Part shown: one piece after another, positions 16,229-25,883 of the stretch
How the letters are laid out: every line of letters begins with the position of its first letter
Numbering within the stretch: the stretch's first letter is position 1
Assembly (NCBI RefSeq): GCF_003719335.1
Contig: NZ_RIAS01000003.1
Location: 372,001-436,000 of the forward strand
Length of the DNA: 64,000 nt
Direction: 5' to 3'
Origin: Paenibacillus amylolyticus
GTDB taxonomy: Bacteria > Bacillota > Bacilli > Paenibacillales > Paenibacillaceae
Notes under the pieces: generated by a model
Told to the model about the DNA's origin: nothing
Databases searched by the model: none
Seen by the model: only the letters and a program-made list of their open reading frames with translations
Made by a program: the position numbers and the translations under genes

Positions 16229-18028
16229 TTGAAATTACATCAGCAATATCTGCTGTTGCATCGTCATTACGGTCACCATACAGAACATGAACTTACACTC
16301 GCCGATCTCGCTGAATTGCTAAATTGTACGCACCGCAATACGTTAACAATTGTCAAAAAGATGGTTGCCCATGACTGGATTCGTTGGGTTTCCCAGCGTG
16401 GCCGGGGTCGGCGTTCTTCACTGACCTTGCTTGTTCCGGCTGATCAAATCGCCGCAGAATATATGATGCAGGCCATGAATCGCCGGGAGTTGCAGGAAGC
16501 TGCCGAGCAGGTGAGCGCATTTTCCAGTTCAGCAACCATGCAGGATCATCTAAACCAGTGGTTGCTTGGGTATTCGGGTCATCATACGGAAGCCGGCACC
16601 AACAATGAGCAGATTGATACGCTTCGGCTGCCCCTGCGCCAACAGCTTCATGCGCTTGATCCGCTGTACATTAATCTGTTGGCTGAGTCCTTTGTTACCA
16701 GCCATGTCTTTGACGGGTTGGTTCAACGGGGTGAACAGGGAGAGATTCTTCCATGTCTCGCTCACACCTGGGATGTCAGTGCAGACCGAAAGACCTGGAT
16801 CTTTTATTTGCGGAAAGGGATTACATTTCACGATGGTCAGTTGCTGACGGCCCATGATATTGTACATACGTTTGAACGACTGCAATCTACAGATCGCCGG
16901 ACACTGTACAGTGATGTAAATAAACAGATTCTTTCTATTGAAGCGGTTGATTCCTTAACCGTGATTTTCCAGTTGAAAGACCCTCACGAATTGTTTTTGT
17001 CTTTTCTGACAACAAGTCGTGCGGCGATTGTACCCTCACCCGGAAAAAACGAACAGAAGATAAAGCATTCGGGTGATGCGCACGGGATGCAAAAACCTGT
17101 CGGGACGGGGCCGTTCAAGGTCACTGCCTGGGATGATCACTTGTGCAGACTTGAAGCCTTTTCATCGTATTTTCAGGGTAGAGCACATATGGACCGTGTA
17201 GATATCCTGCAAATTCCGTGGAGTGCCTCGGCAAAAATAGACGATAGCCAAGATATCGAAACTCCGTTCTTTCATCTTGTTCATAATCCGTCTTCGTCTG
17301 AGGGTGCAGACTGGACACAAATAAGTGCAGGTGTAATGGTTCAAAAATTACTCACGTGTAATACGCAAAAATCCGGACCGTTAAACGATCCGGAAGTAAG
17401 AGCCTACCTTCAGTTATGCCTTGCTGGAATGAATAGTGATGACGGACATGCGTATGACTCTGAGGTTGTCGCTACTGACTCTGTTGCCGTGAATATCGGG
17501 ATGGTTGAGCAAGAGGGATTTAGAGATATTATTAAACGACTCACTTGGCCTAGTCCCATTTCCCTGCACATTGCAACCATTCCACAATATCGCAGGGATG
17601 CTCAACATTTGGCATCCATATTGGAGCGCAGCGGTTTCACCTGTACCGTCCGTACCGCTACGATGGAGCAGTTCAAAGGGAATCTGCGGCTGGAATCGGA
17701 TCTGATTCTCTTCTCGCTCATTCGGGACAGGGACGAAGAACTGCGCAGGTATGATCTCTACTCCACGTTATCTGAGCATCTGGAAGATTCTGCTCGTATA
17801 ACGATTCATAAGATTTTGCAAACCATCGTCGCCTCTCCAACCGCAGCAGATCGAACTTCTGAATTAGATCAAATTGAGAAATTCTTGGTAAGTCAGAACT
17901 TACTGTTCCATTTATCCGAGAAACCGGTAGAAACCGCTTATCTGCCTTCTGTGCGTGGTCTATCTTTCAACAGCCAGGGCTGGGTGAACCTGCGTCATAT
18001 CTGGTTTCCTTCGCAGGTAATCAAGTGA
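16229..18028 (+). CDS. SgrR-like regulator with N-terminal HTH and oligopeptide-binding-type domain
   Basis: The 600-residue cytosolic protein starts with an SgrR/winged-helix DNA-binding region (about 1-105; LTLADLAELLNCTHRNTLTIVKKM, WIRWVSQRGRGRRSSL). It continues with an SBP_bac_5-type domain (about 150-450; WDVSADRKTWIFYLRKGITFHDG, LTAHDIVHTFERL, PVGTGPFKV). No signal peptide is present, as expected for a sensor-regulator in this family. E. coli SgrR senses glucose-phosphate stress, but sgrS/sgrT context is absent, so the ligand is unknown. TTG at 16229 is preferred: AGGAGG lies 10 nt before it, whereas TTG at 16193 directly abuts its possible site. Confidence 0.85.
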   Translation: MKLHQQYLLLHRHYGHHTEHELTLADLAELLNCTHRNTLTIVKKMVAHDWIRWVSQRGRGRRSSLTLLVPADQIAAEYMMQAMNRRELQEAAEQVSAFSSSATMQDHLNQWLLGYSGHHTEAGTNNEQIDTLRLPLRQQLHALDPLYINLLAESFVTSHVFDGLVQRGEQGEILPCLAHTWDVSADRKTWIFYLRKGITFHDGQLLTAHDIVHTFERLQSTDRRTLYSDVNKQILSIEAVDSLTVIFQLKDPHELFLSFLTTSRAAIVPSPGKNEQKIKHSGDAHGMQKPVGTGPFKVTAWDDHLCRLEAFSSYFQGRAHMDRVDILQIPWSASAKIDDSQDIETPFFHLVHNPSSSEGADWTQISAGVMVQKLLTCNTQKSGPLNDPEVRAYLQLCLAGMNSDDGHAYDSEVVATDSVAVNIGMVEQEGFRDIIKRLTWPSPISLHIATIPQYRRDAQHLASILERSGFTCTVRTATMEQFKGNLRLESDLILFSLIRDRDEELRRYDLYSTLSEHLEDSARITIHKILQTIVASPTAADRTSELDQIEKFLVSQNLLFHLSEKPVETAYLPSVRGLSFNSQGWVNLRHIWFPSQVIK

Positions 18029-18112
18029 GACTACAATGTGAACTATGCTAAAATAAACAAAATAACTTACATTCCATACGATCTTCTAACATACTGAGGA
18101 GGCATTACATTC

Positions 18113-18697
18113 ATGAGCAAACTAATTTTCTTTCTCGGCGGGGCCGGAAGTGGCAAGACCACCCTTGCCAAAGCCCTTTCCCGTAAACATAAAGCTGCTT
18201 TCTTCGATATGGACATTCTGCTTCGTCCCGCGGCTGAGGCGATCATGACCCTTCAGGGACTTGATCCATCCGATCGAGATTCGCCTGAATACAAAAAGTT
18301 GTGCCGTGATCTTGGATACCGCATTACGATGGACGCTGCTCTGGATAACGTTCAGTTGGGTATTGATACCATCGTTGTAGGACCCTTTACCAAAGAAATT
18401 GGAACCATCGATTGGATTGCTCAGGAACTTGCACAGATCGGACGTACCCTGGATGATACGGATGTGCGTGTGGCCTATATATATCTGGAAAATGAAGCAT
18501 TGTATCACAAGCGAATCACAGCGAGACAATCTCCATTAGATGAATGGAAGTTAGCCAACTGGGATTCGTTCACAGCTTCTCTCGTCCGAAAGGAAGTGGC
18601 CTGGCCACTCCCTGCTTCATCCGTCGCCTATATCAACAATTCCAGTAATGACTCAGCCATCGCCTATGCGGAACTTGAACGACGGATGTATGAGTAG
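18113..18697 (+). CDS. P-loop NTPase, AAA_33/shikimate-kinase-like small kinase
   Basis: The 194-residue protein starts with a Walker A motif FLGGAGSGKTTLAKAL (about 6-21) and a conserved FFDMDILLRP (about 31-40) where nucleotide or sugar kinases bind substrate. VAYIYLENEALYHKRITAR (about 117-135) resembles a kinase lid. The length fits small-molecule kinases of the AAA_33/gluconate- or shikimate-kinase type. The substrate is unknown. It lies 84 bases after the SgrR-like gene and has its own GAGGAGG-type site; a strong terminator follows. Confidence 0.8.
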   Translation: MSKLIFFLGGAGSGKTTLAKALSRKHKAAFFDMDILLRPAAEAIMTLQGLDPSDRDSPEYKKLCRDLGYRITMDAALDNVQLGIDTIVVGPFTKEIGTIDWIAQELAQIGRTLDDTDVRVAYIYLENEALYHKRITARQSPLDEWKLANWDSFTASLVRKEVAWPLPASSVAYINNSSNDSAIAYAELERRMYE

Positions 18698-18763
18698 CTT
18701 ACATATCTAACTACCGATCCCTTCGCACTGTAAAGCTACCCTTAGAAAATAAGAGGTGGAACA

Positions 18764-18818
18764 AAAAGAGGTATTTGTCGAGACACCTGTTGGGTCCATC
18801 ATGACAAATACCTCTTTT
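18764..18818 (+). terminator. Long perfect hairpin terminator after the P-loop gene
   Basis: AAAAGAGGTATTTGTC (18764-18779) and its exact complement (18803-18818) form a 16-bp stem with a 23-base loop and flanking A and T runs. It lies about 70 bases past the P-loop gene stop. Confidence 0.8.
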
Positions 18819-18983
18819 CATATATTTAAGATCATTCGAAACGCACTCTGGCATCCTCTACGTTTGCGGGATCACGCAAAAATAAGTGTGCACTACGGAA
18901 TCGCCAATGTAGTCGAACTGATAGATTGTAGATGTGACTCAAATGTAAGAGATTATACATAACTTTAAACAAAGGAGAATTTC

Positions 18984-19265
18984 ATGAAATCTGACGTAGT
19001 CACTTATCCAACTCAACTACAGAGCTACAAATCTAATCCTAAATGGAAACGTACCGTAGCCAACATCCTTCTGGTTGCATCTCTGAGTTTCACCACAATA
19101 ACCAGTGTATCGACAGAGAGCAGTCTCCCTCTACCTCAGGAAACTGAATCGTTCATCAATCAATTCTTCGCCCAACCTGAAGTGAAGTCTGCTCTGAAAG
19201 GTGCTGTAGTCAAAGGCTATCAGGCAGGGATTCTCGGTGACGTAACACTCCCTGAGAAACATTAA
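18984..19265 (+). CDS. Small exported protein of unknown function
   Basis: The 93-residue protein has a basic N-region (SYKSNPKWKRT), a hydrophobic stretch ANILLVASLSFTTITSV (about 32-48) and a soluble C-terminal part that could be released or membrane-tethered. AAAGGAG lies 6 nt before ATG, which supports it as a real gene. It has no recognised domain. It stands alone between two terminators. A role cannot be assigned. Confidence 0.6.
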   Translation: MKSDVVTYPTQLQSYKSNPKWKRTVANILLVASLSFTTITSVSTESSLPLPQETESFINQFFAQPEVKSALKGAVVKGYQAGILGDVTLPEKH

Positions 19266-19294
19266 AGCACGGAACATTTTACGAGAACAACAAA

Positions 19295-19346
19295 AGAGCG
19301 GCAGAACCCCTCTCAATGCAACCTAAGGTATGTTCTGAACCGCTCT
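19295..19346 (-). terminator. Terminator after the sugar isomerase-like gene
   Basis: AGAGCGGCAGAAC and GTTCTGAACCGCTCT pair with a small bulge. On the minus strand the stem runs into CTCTTTTG. It ends the minus-strand isomerase gene and may also stop the short plus-strand gene. Confidence 0.6.
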
Positions 19347-19412
19347 ATATGTTGGTTTACTTTCCAATAAGATCTTCCTTTGAGGTGCATTCATGTTTAA
19401 TGCGGTTGCTCC

Positions 19413-20378
19413 TTATCCGCGCTGACGCGCCGCGTGACGTTCAGCAATGCGAGACGTAATCAATCCATGACTTTTATCGATCTCTTCCGGTGTACAGACC
19501 GCTTTCAGCTCATATACTTTCACTGGAGAGCGATCGATGATATCCAGAAATGAATCGAAATAGATCATGTCTTGACTATGAATATAAGGACACCAGTGAT
19601 CGGACAACCCTACCGTTTCATGGATGTGAACCCCCACAACATGATCGATCAGCGCATTCGCTTCACGCACGTTGTCATACAATCCCATGCGATCCATCAT
19701 CATGCCGTGGCCGATATCATACCATAAACCAAGCGGCGCCCCCTTCATCTCACCAATGAGCGATCCCGCTTCCTGTAGCGTAGGCATCTGATAACAGCGT
19801 GAACGGGTTTCAATTCCAAAATTCACACCGTATCCACGTTGCTCCGAAAGATTGCATACCTCTTCCAAACTTTCCTGTATACGTTTCAAGTAATGTTCAC
19901 TTCCAGCCTGCCGCTTCTCCAACATCTCCTGCCACAACGCTTGATAAGCTGGTGAATCCTTGCCTTGCTCGTTATAGATTTTTTTCAGAGCTTCATCGAT
20001 GTTATACTCAAACGGCACTTCCCCCGGGTGCACAACAACTGCCTTCGCACCGTAGCGATGGGCATATTCAGCAGAACGAAGCAAAAGTTGAATCGCCCTT
20101 TTACGCCGCGGCTCATCGTCGAATCCGAGCAACACCGAATCAGTACCATAATCGGGATCAGGTACATGCGGAAACGTGTTATGCACACTGGATACACCCA
20201 CTTGCCCGCGTTCAATCATCGGTTCAATCGTCCGCAATAACTCATCCGTCACATTATAGTTTAACTCTACCTGTCTGAATCCAAGCGACAGAATCTCTTC
20301 GATCATGCCTTCGCCATTCGTATGCCGCTTGATATTCCAGCATGTCGAGAATGAGTACTCTTTTTTGTCTGTGTACAT
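19413..20378 (-). CDS. Sugar phosphate isomerase/epimerase-like TIM barrel protein
   Basis: The 321-residue protein fits the xylose-isomerase-like TIM barrel family. Visible metal or substrate ligands are in FRQVELNYN (about 33-42), SSVHNTFPHV, VVVHPGEV (about 113-120), GIETRSRCYQMP (about 190-201), WYDIGHGMMM, VVGVHIHET (about 245-253) and VYELKAV near the end. These families isomerise or epimerise sugars or cyclitols using a divalent metal. It lies downstream of a sugar importer operon and on the same strand, separated by 117 bases, so it may process the imported substrate. AGGAGG is 12 nt upstream of ATG. Confidence 0.85.
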   Translation of the reverse strand: MYTDKKEYSFSTCWNIKRHTNGEGMIEEILSLGFRQVELNYNVTDELLRTIEPMIERGQVGVSSVHNTFPHVPDPDYGTDSVLLGFDDEPRRKRAIQLLLRSAEYAHRYGAKAVVVHPGEVPFEYNIDEALKKIYNEQGKDSPAYQALWQEMLEKRQAGSEHYLKRIQESLEEVCNLSEQRGYGVNFGIETRSRCYQMPTLQEAGSLIGEMKGAPLGLWYDIGHGMMMDRMGLYDNVREANALIDHVVGVHIHETVGLSDHWCPYIHSQDMIYFDSFLDIIDRSPVKVYELKAVCTPEEIDKSHGLITSRIAERHAARQRG

Positions 20379-20495
20379 TTACTCTGCCCGCCTCCTTCCG
20401 TACTTTAACCCTATCATAGCCCTTCTAATAGCCTTCTAAAAAAGTCCACTCATAGTCTTCTACCTAACCCTGTGATACCGTCTTGCATCCTTTAT

Positions 20496-22190
20496 CTATT
20501 CATTGATCCCGAGTTCAAACCTCATCCGGTTTGCCGTCACGCCCGGAACATAGCGGTAAATTACTTCAGCATAGTCGGTATACATTAACACTGTCGGCGC
20601 TGGGGCTTCGGCTTTTACAGAACAGGTTAGCCCCGGAAGCGTCCAACGTGTTGGTTGTAAATGCTGTGGATGCAGGTGAGGTCCTTTAATTTCAAAATAA
20701 ACCTCAATCTCCTCCGCCGTATCCAGCTGCACCTCGATATTCAATGACTCCGCTGTGACTTCCGCTTCAAAAATAATGCCGCGCAAATGGCTGTTCCAGT
20801 CACTGCCTGCTTCACGCCGAATCAGACGAAGGTAATACCGGTCTCCTGTCTCGGTTTGCCAATGAATGGTCGCAGGATGCATCTGACCGTTGGTGTTGCG
20901 ACTGCCGGACATGGCTCCTATCATTCGTTTCTCACCAATCCAGGCCGATGCCGTACACAAATTCCGGTTTGCTTTGGGATCGTTGCGTTCACACAGCTCC
21001 ATGAACTGTTTTTGCACGAGTCGATCTCCTTGATGGGCTTTGAAATACGGTACAGCCTCTTTAGGGACATCAACACCCAATAACGCTATCATCGGATCAT
21101 GCCCCGATTCACAGTTCATGCCTGTTAAATACTCGTAACCTTCTCCCAGTAAAAGATAGAGAAACACGCCGATGGAGCTATGTTCCCGCATTTCCATATC
21201 ATATGCCCTAGCAAATGGCCCGCATAGATTCTCCAGATTGGCATTGTAATACAGCGCAATATTGTTCCATAATCCATGCTCAATCTGGTGAGTAATTTCA
21301 GTCATACGCTCAGTTATGGCATACTTTCGGAACATCCCAAGTACGGCGAGATCCACCCCGTAATAGGTCGTCGTATTGAATTCCGCAAACGTGCCGCCGT
21401 ACTGCTCAAACTCCTGTAACAGACCTTCGGCTTGTTCATCCGCATGCTTAATCCAATCCGCCTGCTGGAACCGATGTCCATAATAATGGGTAATGAAAAT
21501 ATGCATCAGTTCAATGTTGGTGTTCATCGGAATCACATCTGACCGTCTGCGCTCCACGGAGCCCTGAACAGCTCGTTCCATCGCTTCATCCATCCGCTGA
21601 ATAAGCTTACCCGGCAGCATTTCTGCAAACTCGGCTGTCGCTATAGCACACACACATGCGATAAATTCCCGCCAATTCGGATCATAACTGATCCAGACCG
21701 GGGGCAAAACAGCGTTCACGGACGCATAAAACAGCTCTTTTATTTGCTTGGCGTCTGCGCCTTCCTTAAGCAAATCATTCTCTTGCTGCAGATTATGAAT
21801 AAACTGCGCAGACACCTTCTCAAAGGTGCGTTCCAGGAAATAGGCTGTGCCTGGCGCAAATGATTTCCATGCATAATGACCCTCAGGTGGGTGCCCTTCA
21901 TTTGTCTGGGTCGCAAAGGTGCCGTGATAGATTTCTTCCGGCGCATCATATTGATAATCCAGCACTTTGTGTAGTACACGAACAGCCCGCTCCACATCGC
22001 CGGGCTCCTGACGAATCAGCAAGCCCAGCGCATAATGTGCACTGCCTCGTGTACCGTGCTCGGATGCATCGTCTTCAAAGCTGCGAAGCAATGCGAATTC
22101 ATCGTCATAAAAACGATCCATCATGACCATGGACTGGTGTACTAGATGCTGCTGCTCCTTGGACATCTTCTTAACCATCGGTTGTGTCAT
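20496..22190 (-). CDS. Large cytosolic protein, probably an alpha/alpha-barrel carbohydrate-active enzyme
   Basis: The 564-residue protein lacks a signal peptide. Helix-rich repeats fill residues about 20-400 (FATQTNEGHPPEG, NTNIELMHIFITHYYGHRF, EFNTTTYYGVDLAVLGMFRKY), followed by a beta-rich C-terminal domain (about 400-560). That layout resembles heparinase- or unsaturated-glycuronyl-hydrolase-type (alpha/alpha)6 toroids with a beta-sandwich cap, but I do not recognise a defined family or catalytic residues. It is 20 bases after the sugar permease gene with AGGAGG 8 nt before ATG, so it belongs to that operon and likely handles the imported oligosaccharide. Confidence 0.72.
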   Translation of the reverse strand: MTQPMVKKMSKEQQHLVHQSMVMMDRFYDDEFALLRSFEDDASEHGTRGSAHYALGLLIRQEPGDVERAVRVLHKVLDYQYDAPEEIYHGTFATQTNEGHPPEGHYAWKSFAPGTAYFLERTFEKVSAQFIHNLQQENDLLKEGADAKQIKELFYASVNAVLPPVWISYDPNWREFIACVCAIATAEFAEMLPGKLIQRMDEAMERAVQGSVERRRSDVIPMNTNIELMHIFITHYYGHRFQQADWIKHADEQAEGLLQEFEQYGGTFAEFNTTTYYGVDLAVLGMFRKYAITERMTEITHQIEHGLWNNIALYYNANLENLCGPFARAYDMEMREHSSIGVFLYLLLGEGYEYLTGMNCESGHDPMIALLGVDVPKEAVPYFKAHQGDRLVQKQFMELCERNDPKANRNLCTASAWIGEKRMIGAMSGSRNTNGQMHPATIHWQTETGDRYYLRLIRREAGSDWNSHLRGIIFEAEVTAESLNIEVQLDTAEEIEVYFEIKGPHLHPQHLQPTRWTLPGLTCSVKAEAPAPTVLMYTDYAEVIYRYVPGVTANRMRFELGINE

Positions 22191-22210
22191 GCCTATGACC
22201 TCCTGAGACG

Positions 22211-23092
22211 TTAACCTTTTACAGCACCTACCATTACACCGCTAATGAAAAACCGCTGCAGCCACGGATAGACAAACAGGATTGGCAACGTCGAAAATAT
22301 TACGCTGGCTGCTTTCAAGCTTTCCGGTAACACATGAACCGCGCCAATACCTTCGTTTTGCATCAGCTCGGTGATTTGGTTTTGCTGAATCATCTGATAT
22401 AACTTTAATTGTAACGGATACAATTCCGGTTTGGTAATATACATTAATGCATCTTGGAATCCATTCCAGCGTCCTACAGCGTAAAACAGGCTGAGTGTCG
22501 CCATTACCGGAAGAGACAACGGCAAAATAATGCGAATCAACGTTCCAATCTGCGTACTGCCATCAATATCTGCAGCCTCCTCCAGACTCTCCGGGATGCC
22601 TCGGAAAAAGGTGATCAGAATAATCATATAAAACGGGCTGATCAGGCCGGGAAGAATTAATCCCCATGTGCTGTCAAGCAGATGCAAATTTTTGATCAAA
22701 ATATACTCCGGGATAATGCCCCCGCTAAAAAACATCGTCACAACAATGACCAGCATGAACCACTTTCGTCCTCTCAGACTGCTTTTGGCAAGGGGATATG
22801 CTGCCATAATCGTCATAAGCATACTTAGCACCGTACTCAGAACCGTCAGCCAGATCGTGTAGATCAGGGAACGAATCATGGAACCATCACCAAACACCTT
22901 ACCATAGGCCTCCCAGGACAACTCTTTTGGGAAAAAGGAAACCTCTCCCGAACCAATGGCCCGATTCGAGCTAAGCGAGATCGCAATGATATGGATGAAT
23001 GGTGCAAGGCATAATACCATCGCAATGACAATCAGAGTTACATTTACTGTGTTGAATATTCGATTTGCCGTGTTTTCCGACATCTCACTCAC
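22211..23092 (-). CDS. Carbohydrate ABC transporter permease, LplC/YtcP type
   Basis: The 293-residue membrane protein has six predicted segments and the CUT1 EAA loop EEAADIDGSTQIGTLIRIILPLSLPV (about 190-215). It ends FISGVMVGAVKG, the usual end of LplC/YtcP permeases. It imports oligosaccharides together with the next permease and the binding protein. The ATPase is missing, as is typical for systems served by a shared MsmX-type ATPase. Order on the minus strand is binding protein, permease, this permease, hydrolase-like gene. Confidence 0.92.
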   Translation of the reverse strand: MSEMSENTANRIFNTVNVTLIVIAMVLCLAPFIHIIAISLSSNRAIGSGEVSFFPKELSWEAYGKVFGDGSMIRSLIYTIWLTVLSTVLSMLMTIMAAYPLAKSSLRGRKWFMLVIVVTMFFSGGIIPEYILIKNLHLLDSTWGLILPGLISPFYMIILITFFRGIPESLEEAADIDGSTQIGTLIRIILPLSLPVMATLSLFYAVGRWNGFQDALMYITKPELYPLQLKLYQMIQQNQITELMQNEGIGAVHVLPESLKAASVIFSTLPILFVYPWLQRFFISGVMVGAVKG

Positions 23093-23143
23093 TCCTTACA
23101 GATCATAGATGGACACCGTGTTGCCGCAGATGCATTCGTTCCG

Positions 23144-24046
23144 TTACATAATGCTCTCATCTGTCAATTTTTTAGATGCGTAGTTAGCACCGAGGATGAA
23201 AATCAGTCCAACGACAGCTTGGAACAGTCCCACTGCGGTCGCCAGTGTCACCTGACCGGATTGCAGACCCAGACGGTATACAAACGTACTGAGTACATCC
23301 GAGTATTCGCGAACTGCTACATTTCCGATGATGAACGGCCGGTCAAAGCTGATGGAAATCATATTGCCAACGTTAATGATTAGTAAGGTAACAATCGTCG
23401 TTTTGATTCCTGGCAGGGAGATATGCCAAATTCTGCGCAAACGGCTGGCTCCGTCTACCTCGGCTGCTTCATAGAGCTCACGGTTAATGCCTGTAAGGGA
23501 AGCCAGATACAAAATCGTTCCCCAGCCTGCACTCTGCCACACCCCTACGGCGAGATACGTAAAGATCCAATAGTTTTTATCCGATAGAAACGGAAGCGGA
23601 TCAAGCCCCATGCTCATTAACATATTGTTAATGAAGCCAGATTGAGTGCCAAACACCTGCAATACGATACCACCTATGATGACCCAGGAAATAAAGTGTG
23701 GAATGTAAAGCAGCGTCTGTGCCATCTTTTTAAACCAGGCGACCCGTAATTCAAAGAGCAGGATAGCGAGAATTAACGGTGCCGGAAAGGAGACAAGCAA
23801 GTCGAGTAAATTCAGAACGATTGTATTGCGCAAGGCGGTGTAGAATCCCTGATTTTGAAACACTTCCTTAAATGCATCGAATCCAATCCACTCACTGCCG
23901 CCAATCCCTTGGAAGAAGTTAAAATCCTTGAACGCGATCTGTACCCCATACATTGGACCGTATTTGAAAATGATGAAGTATACCATTGGCAGTACAAGTA
24001 ATGCGTACATTTGCCAGTTTCTGCGGAAATAAGTGCCTGTCTTCAT
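23144..24046 (-). CDS. Carbohydrate ABC transporter permease, LplB/YteP type
   Basis: The 300-residue membrane protein contains YFIIFKYGPMYGVQIAFKDF (about 28-47), characteristic of LplB/YteP, and the EAA loop YEAAEVDGASRLRRIWHISLPGI (about 205-227). It ends ASKKLTDESIM. The frame is open up to 24079, but ATG at 24046 directly follows a GGGGGGAG site. It forms the heterodimeric channel with the LplC-type permease 51 bases downstream and follows the binding-protein gene. Confidence 0.92.
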   Translation of the reverse strand: MKTGTYFRRNWQMYALLVLPMVYFIIFKYGPMYGVQIAFKDFNFFQGIGGSEWIGFDAFKEVFQNQGFYTALRNTIVLNLLDLLVSFPAPLILAILLFELRVAWFKKMAQTLLYIPHFISWVIIGGIVLQVFGTQSGFINNMLMSMGLDPLPFLSDKNYWIFTYLAVGVWQSAGWGTILYLASLTGINRELYEAAEVDGASRLRRIWHISLPGIKTTIVTLLIINVGNMISISFDRPFIIGNVAVREYSDVLSTFVYRLGLQSGQVTLATAVGLFQAVVGLIFILGANYASKKLTDESIM

Positions 24047-24159
24047 AACGCTCCCCCCAAGTCGTGAAGGATGTCTCATGGAAGGCGATCTTTACATCGC
24101 CCTCATGAAATGTCCTGTTCAAATGCGGTCAGACCTGTCCAACCTGCGCCTTACGATGA

Positions 24160-25764
24160 TTACTTCATCGCTTTGTAAGCCTCCGTGCGCTCATCAAGAA
24201 TGGCCTGGCCTCCACTTGCCATATAATCACTCATCATGCTGTTATATACGGCTTCAAAATCAGCCGGTTTGGAGATCGTTGTTTTTACAATAAACTCCGA
24301 GAATTTATCTTTTAAGCCGTTACCGTAACGAGATTCCGCTTCAATGGGTTTGGAGAAACGTACGGGTTGAATCGTGTCCGTATTGGAGATGGCTACCGAT
24401 TTGCGCATATCATCCCGATATTTGGAATCCACCTGAACGACATAAGCCTCTTCGTTTTTATTTTCATCTCCCACATATTTGCCGTTTACGATGATGGCAA
24501 TGTCACCGGAGTTGTAGATCCGACCAGCAATTTCAGGCGAAGCATCTTCTTTGATCTGTGGTACACCGTCCACCAGCTGATAGTTTTCGTCTTTCACGCC
24601 GTATTGCAGGTCAAACAGGTTGTTGCCAGAAGCCATCCAATCCAGATATTTCATGGCTGCTTCTGCGTTTTGACTTGTTTTTGGAATCATGACATACATG
24701 GCATTTGGTGCATATGCCGGCTTTGCAAATTTACCTTCCGAATTTTTGAACGCATCAATCGGTGTCATCACCGCATCAGGTTTATTCGTTTGCAGGTTTT
24801 TATACGTACCTGAGATGTAAATCTCTCCTGCATCTTCACTGTAGAAACCTACTTTGCCGTTGGATACATCTTCCCACAGTTTTTTCTTGTCTTTATCCAG
24901 CCCGAAGTCTGCACTCATTAATCCCTCGTTATACAAAGTGTTCATATATTTCAGTGCATCTTTGAAGCCAGGCAGCAACGTTGGATAATCATTAGAGCCT
25001 AGCTGCTGAGTCAGTGTATATCTCTGTTCTTCCGTAAGAGGCTGGATGAAAGACCAGATCAATGGCTCATATTGGGCCGAAGCGATCGACATCCCCATAG
25101 GAATAAGTCCTGAGCCCACTTTGCCCGGATCTTTCTCCTTGAATGCTTTCAGGGCGGTGTGCAATTCTTCAGCCGTTTGAGGTGCAGGCAGTCCAAGTGC
25201 ATCCAGCCAGTCCTGCCGAACATAAGAAGCGTACTTCCCTAACACCAGACGTTTACCGGGAACTGCGAATTGTTGCCCATCATACTGGCCGTATGCCAGC
25301 GTGTCATCACCCAAAAATGTTTTCAGATTGGTTCCTTCTTTGTTCAGCAGATCGGTTAACTCTGTCAAACCTCCTTGTGAGGCATAACGATTAAATGTAC
25401 CGGAATCATAAGTGAATACAATATCGGGCACTTCAGAACCACTTGCCATGAGCACGTTAAGCTTCTGCACTTCTTCTGAGCGGGGAACGGGAACAAATTG
25501 AACATCAATATTGTTCGGGTCACCAAATTCCTTTTGAATGAAACGTGTCAGATAACTATCGGAGATGGTGTAACCTGCCGGTGTATTTCCCCGGTCAAAA
25601 ATTTCTACTTTCAACGTGGTTCTGTTCCCCGCACCCGCTTCCCCGGATGATGAAGTTGATGATTCACTACCTGAAGAACACGCGGATAATAATAGAGTGA
25701 ATGCTGTTACCGCTGCGAGAATCGAACTTGCCTTTCCTGCCTTGCGTCTTTGAAATAATTTCAT
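24160..25764 (-). CDS. Sugar-binding lipoprotein of a CUT1 importer, LplA/YtcQ type
   Basis: The 534-residue protein has a lipoprotein signal peptide (core ILAAVTAFTLLL, lipobox LSAC). It continues as a large solute-binding protein: a first lobe with FTYDSGTFNRYASQGGLTELTDLL, a hinge, and a second lobe with KYLDWMASGNNLFDLQYG. The length matches LplA-type proteins that bind pectin- or hemicellulose-derived oligosaccharides. ATG at 25764 follows AAAGG; an upstream in-frame start at 25785 is less likely. Upstream are direct repeats that may bind the membrane AraC regulator encoded 740 bases away. The exact sugar is not readable; the esterases at 59-61 kb hint at pectin side chains but are distant. 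Confidence 0.93.
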   Translation of the reverse strand: MKLFQRRKAGKASSILAAVTAFTLLLSACSSGSESSTSSSGEAGAGNRTTLKVEIFDRGNTPAGYTISDSYLTRFIQKEFGDPNNIDVQFVPVPRSEEVQKLNVLMASGSEVPDIVFTYDSGTFNRYASQGGLTELTDLLNKEGTNLKTFLGDDTLAYGQYDGQQFAVPGKRLVLGKYASYVRQDWLDALGLPAPQTAEELHTALKAFKEKDPGKVGSGLIPMGMSIASAQYEPLIWSFIQPLTEEQRYTLTQQLGSNDYPTLLPGFKDALKYMNTLYNEGLMSADFGLDKDKKKLWEDVSNGKVGFYSEDAGEIYISGTYKNLQTNKPDAVMTPIDAFKNSEGKFAKPAYAPNAMYVMIPKTSQNAEAAMKYLDWMASGNNLFDLQYGVKDENYQLVDGVPQIKEDASPEIAGRIYNSGDIAIIVNGKYVGDENKNEEAYVVQVDSKYRDDMRKSVAISNTDTIQPVRFSKPIEAESRYGNGLKDKFSEFIVKTTISKPADFEAVYNSMMSDYMASGGQAILDERTEAYKAMK

Positions 25765-25883
25765 TTGACCTTTCCCCTTTCGCACTCATTCTGTAATGAT
25801 TCACATGAACGCCACTCCGTTATGGTTGTCCAACTCGCTGCACCTGTGAATGTCATTAATTATTACATGATTTTCTGAAAATC

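Noticed and set aside
18756-18962. 68-residue plus-strand ORF
   Set aside because: It runs through the 16-bp perfect terminator hairpin, has no domain and no good ribosome-binding site.
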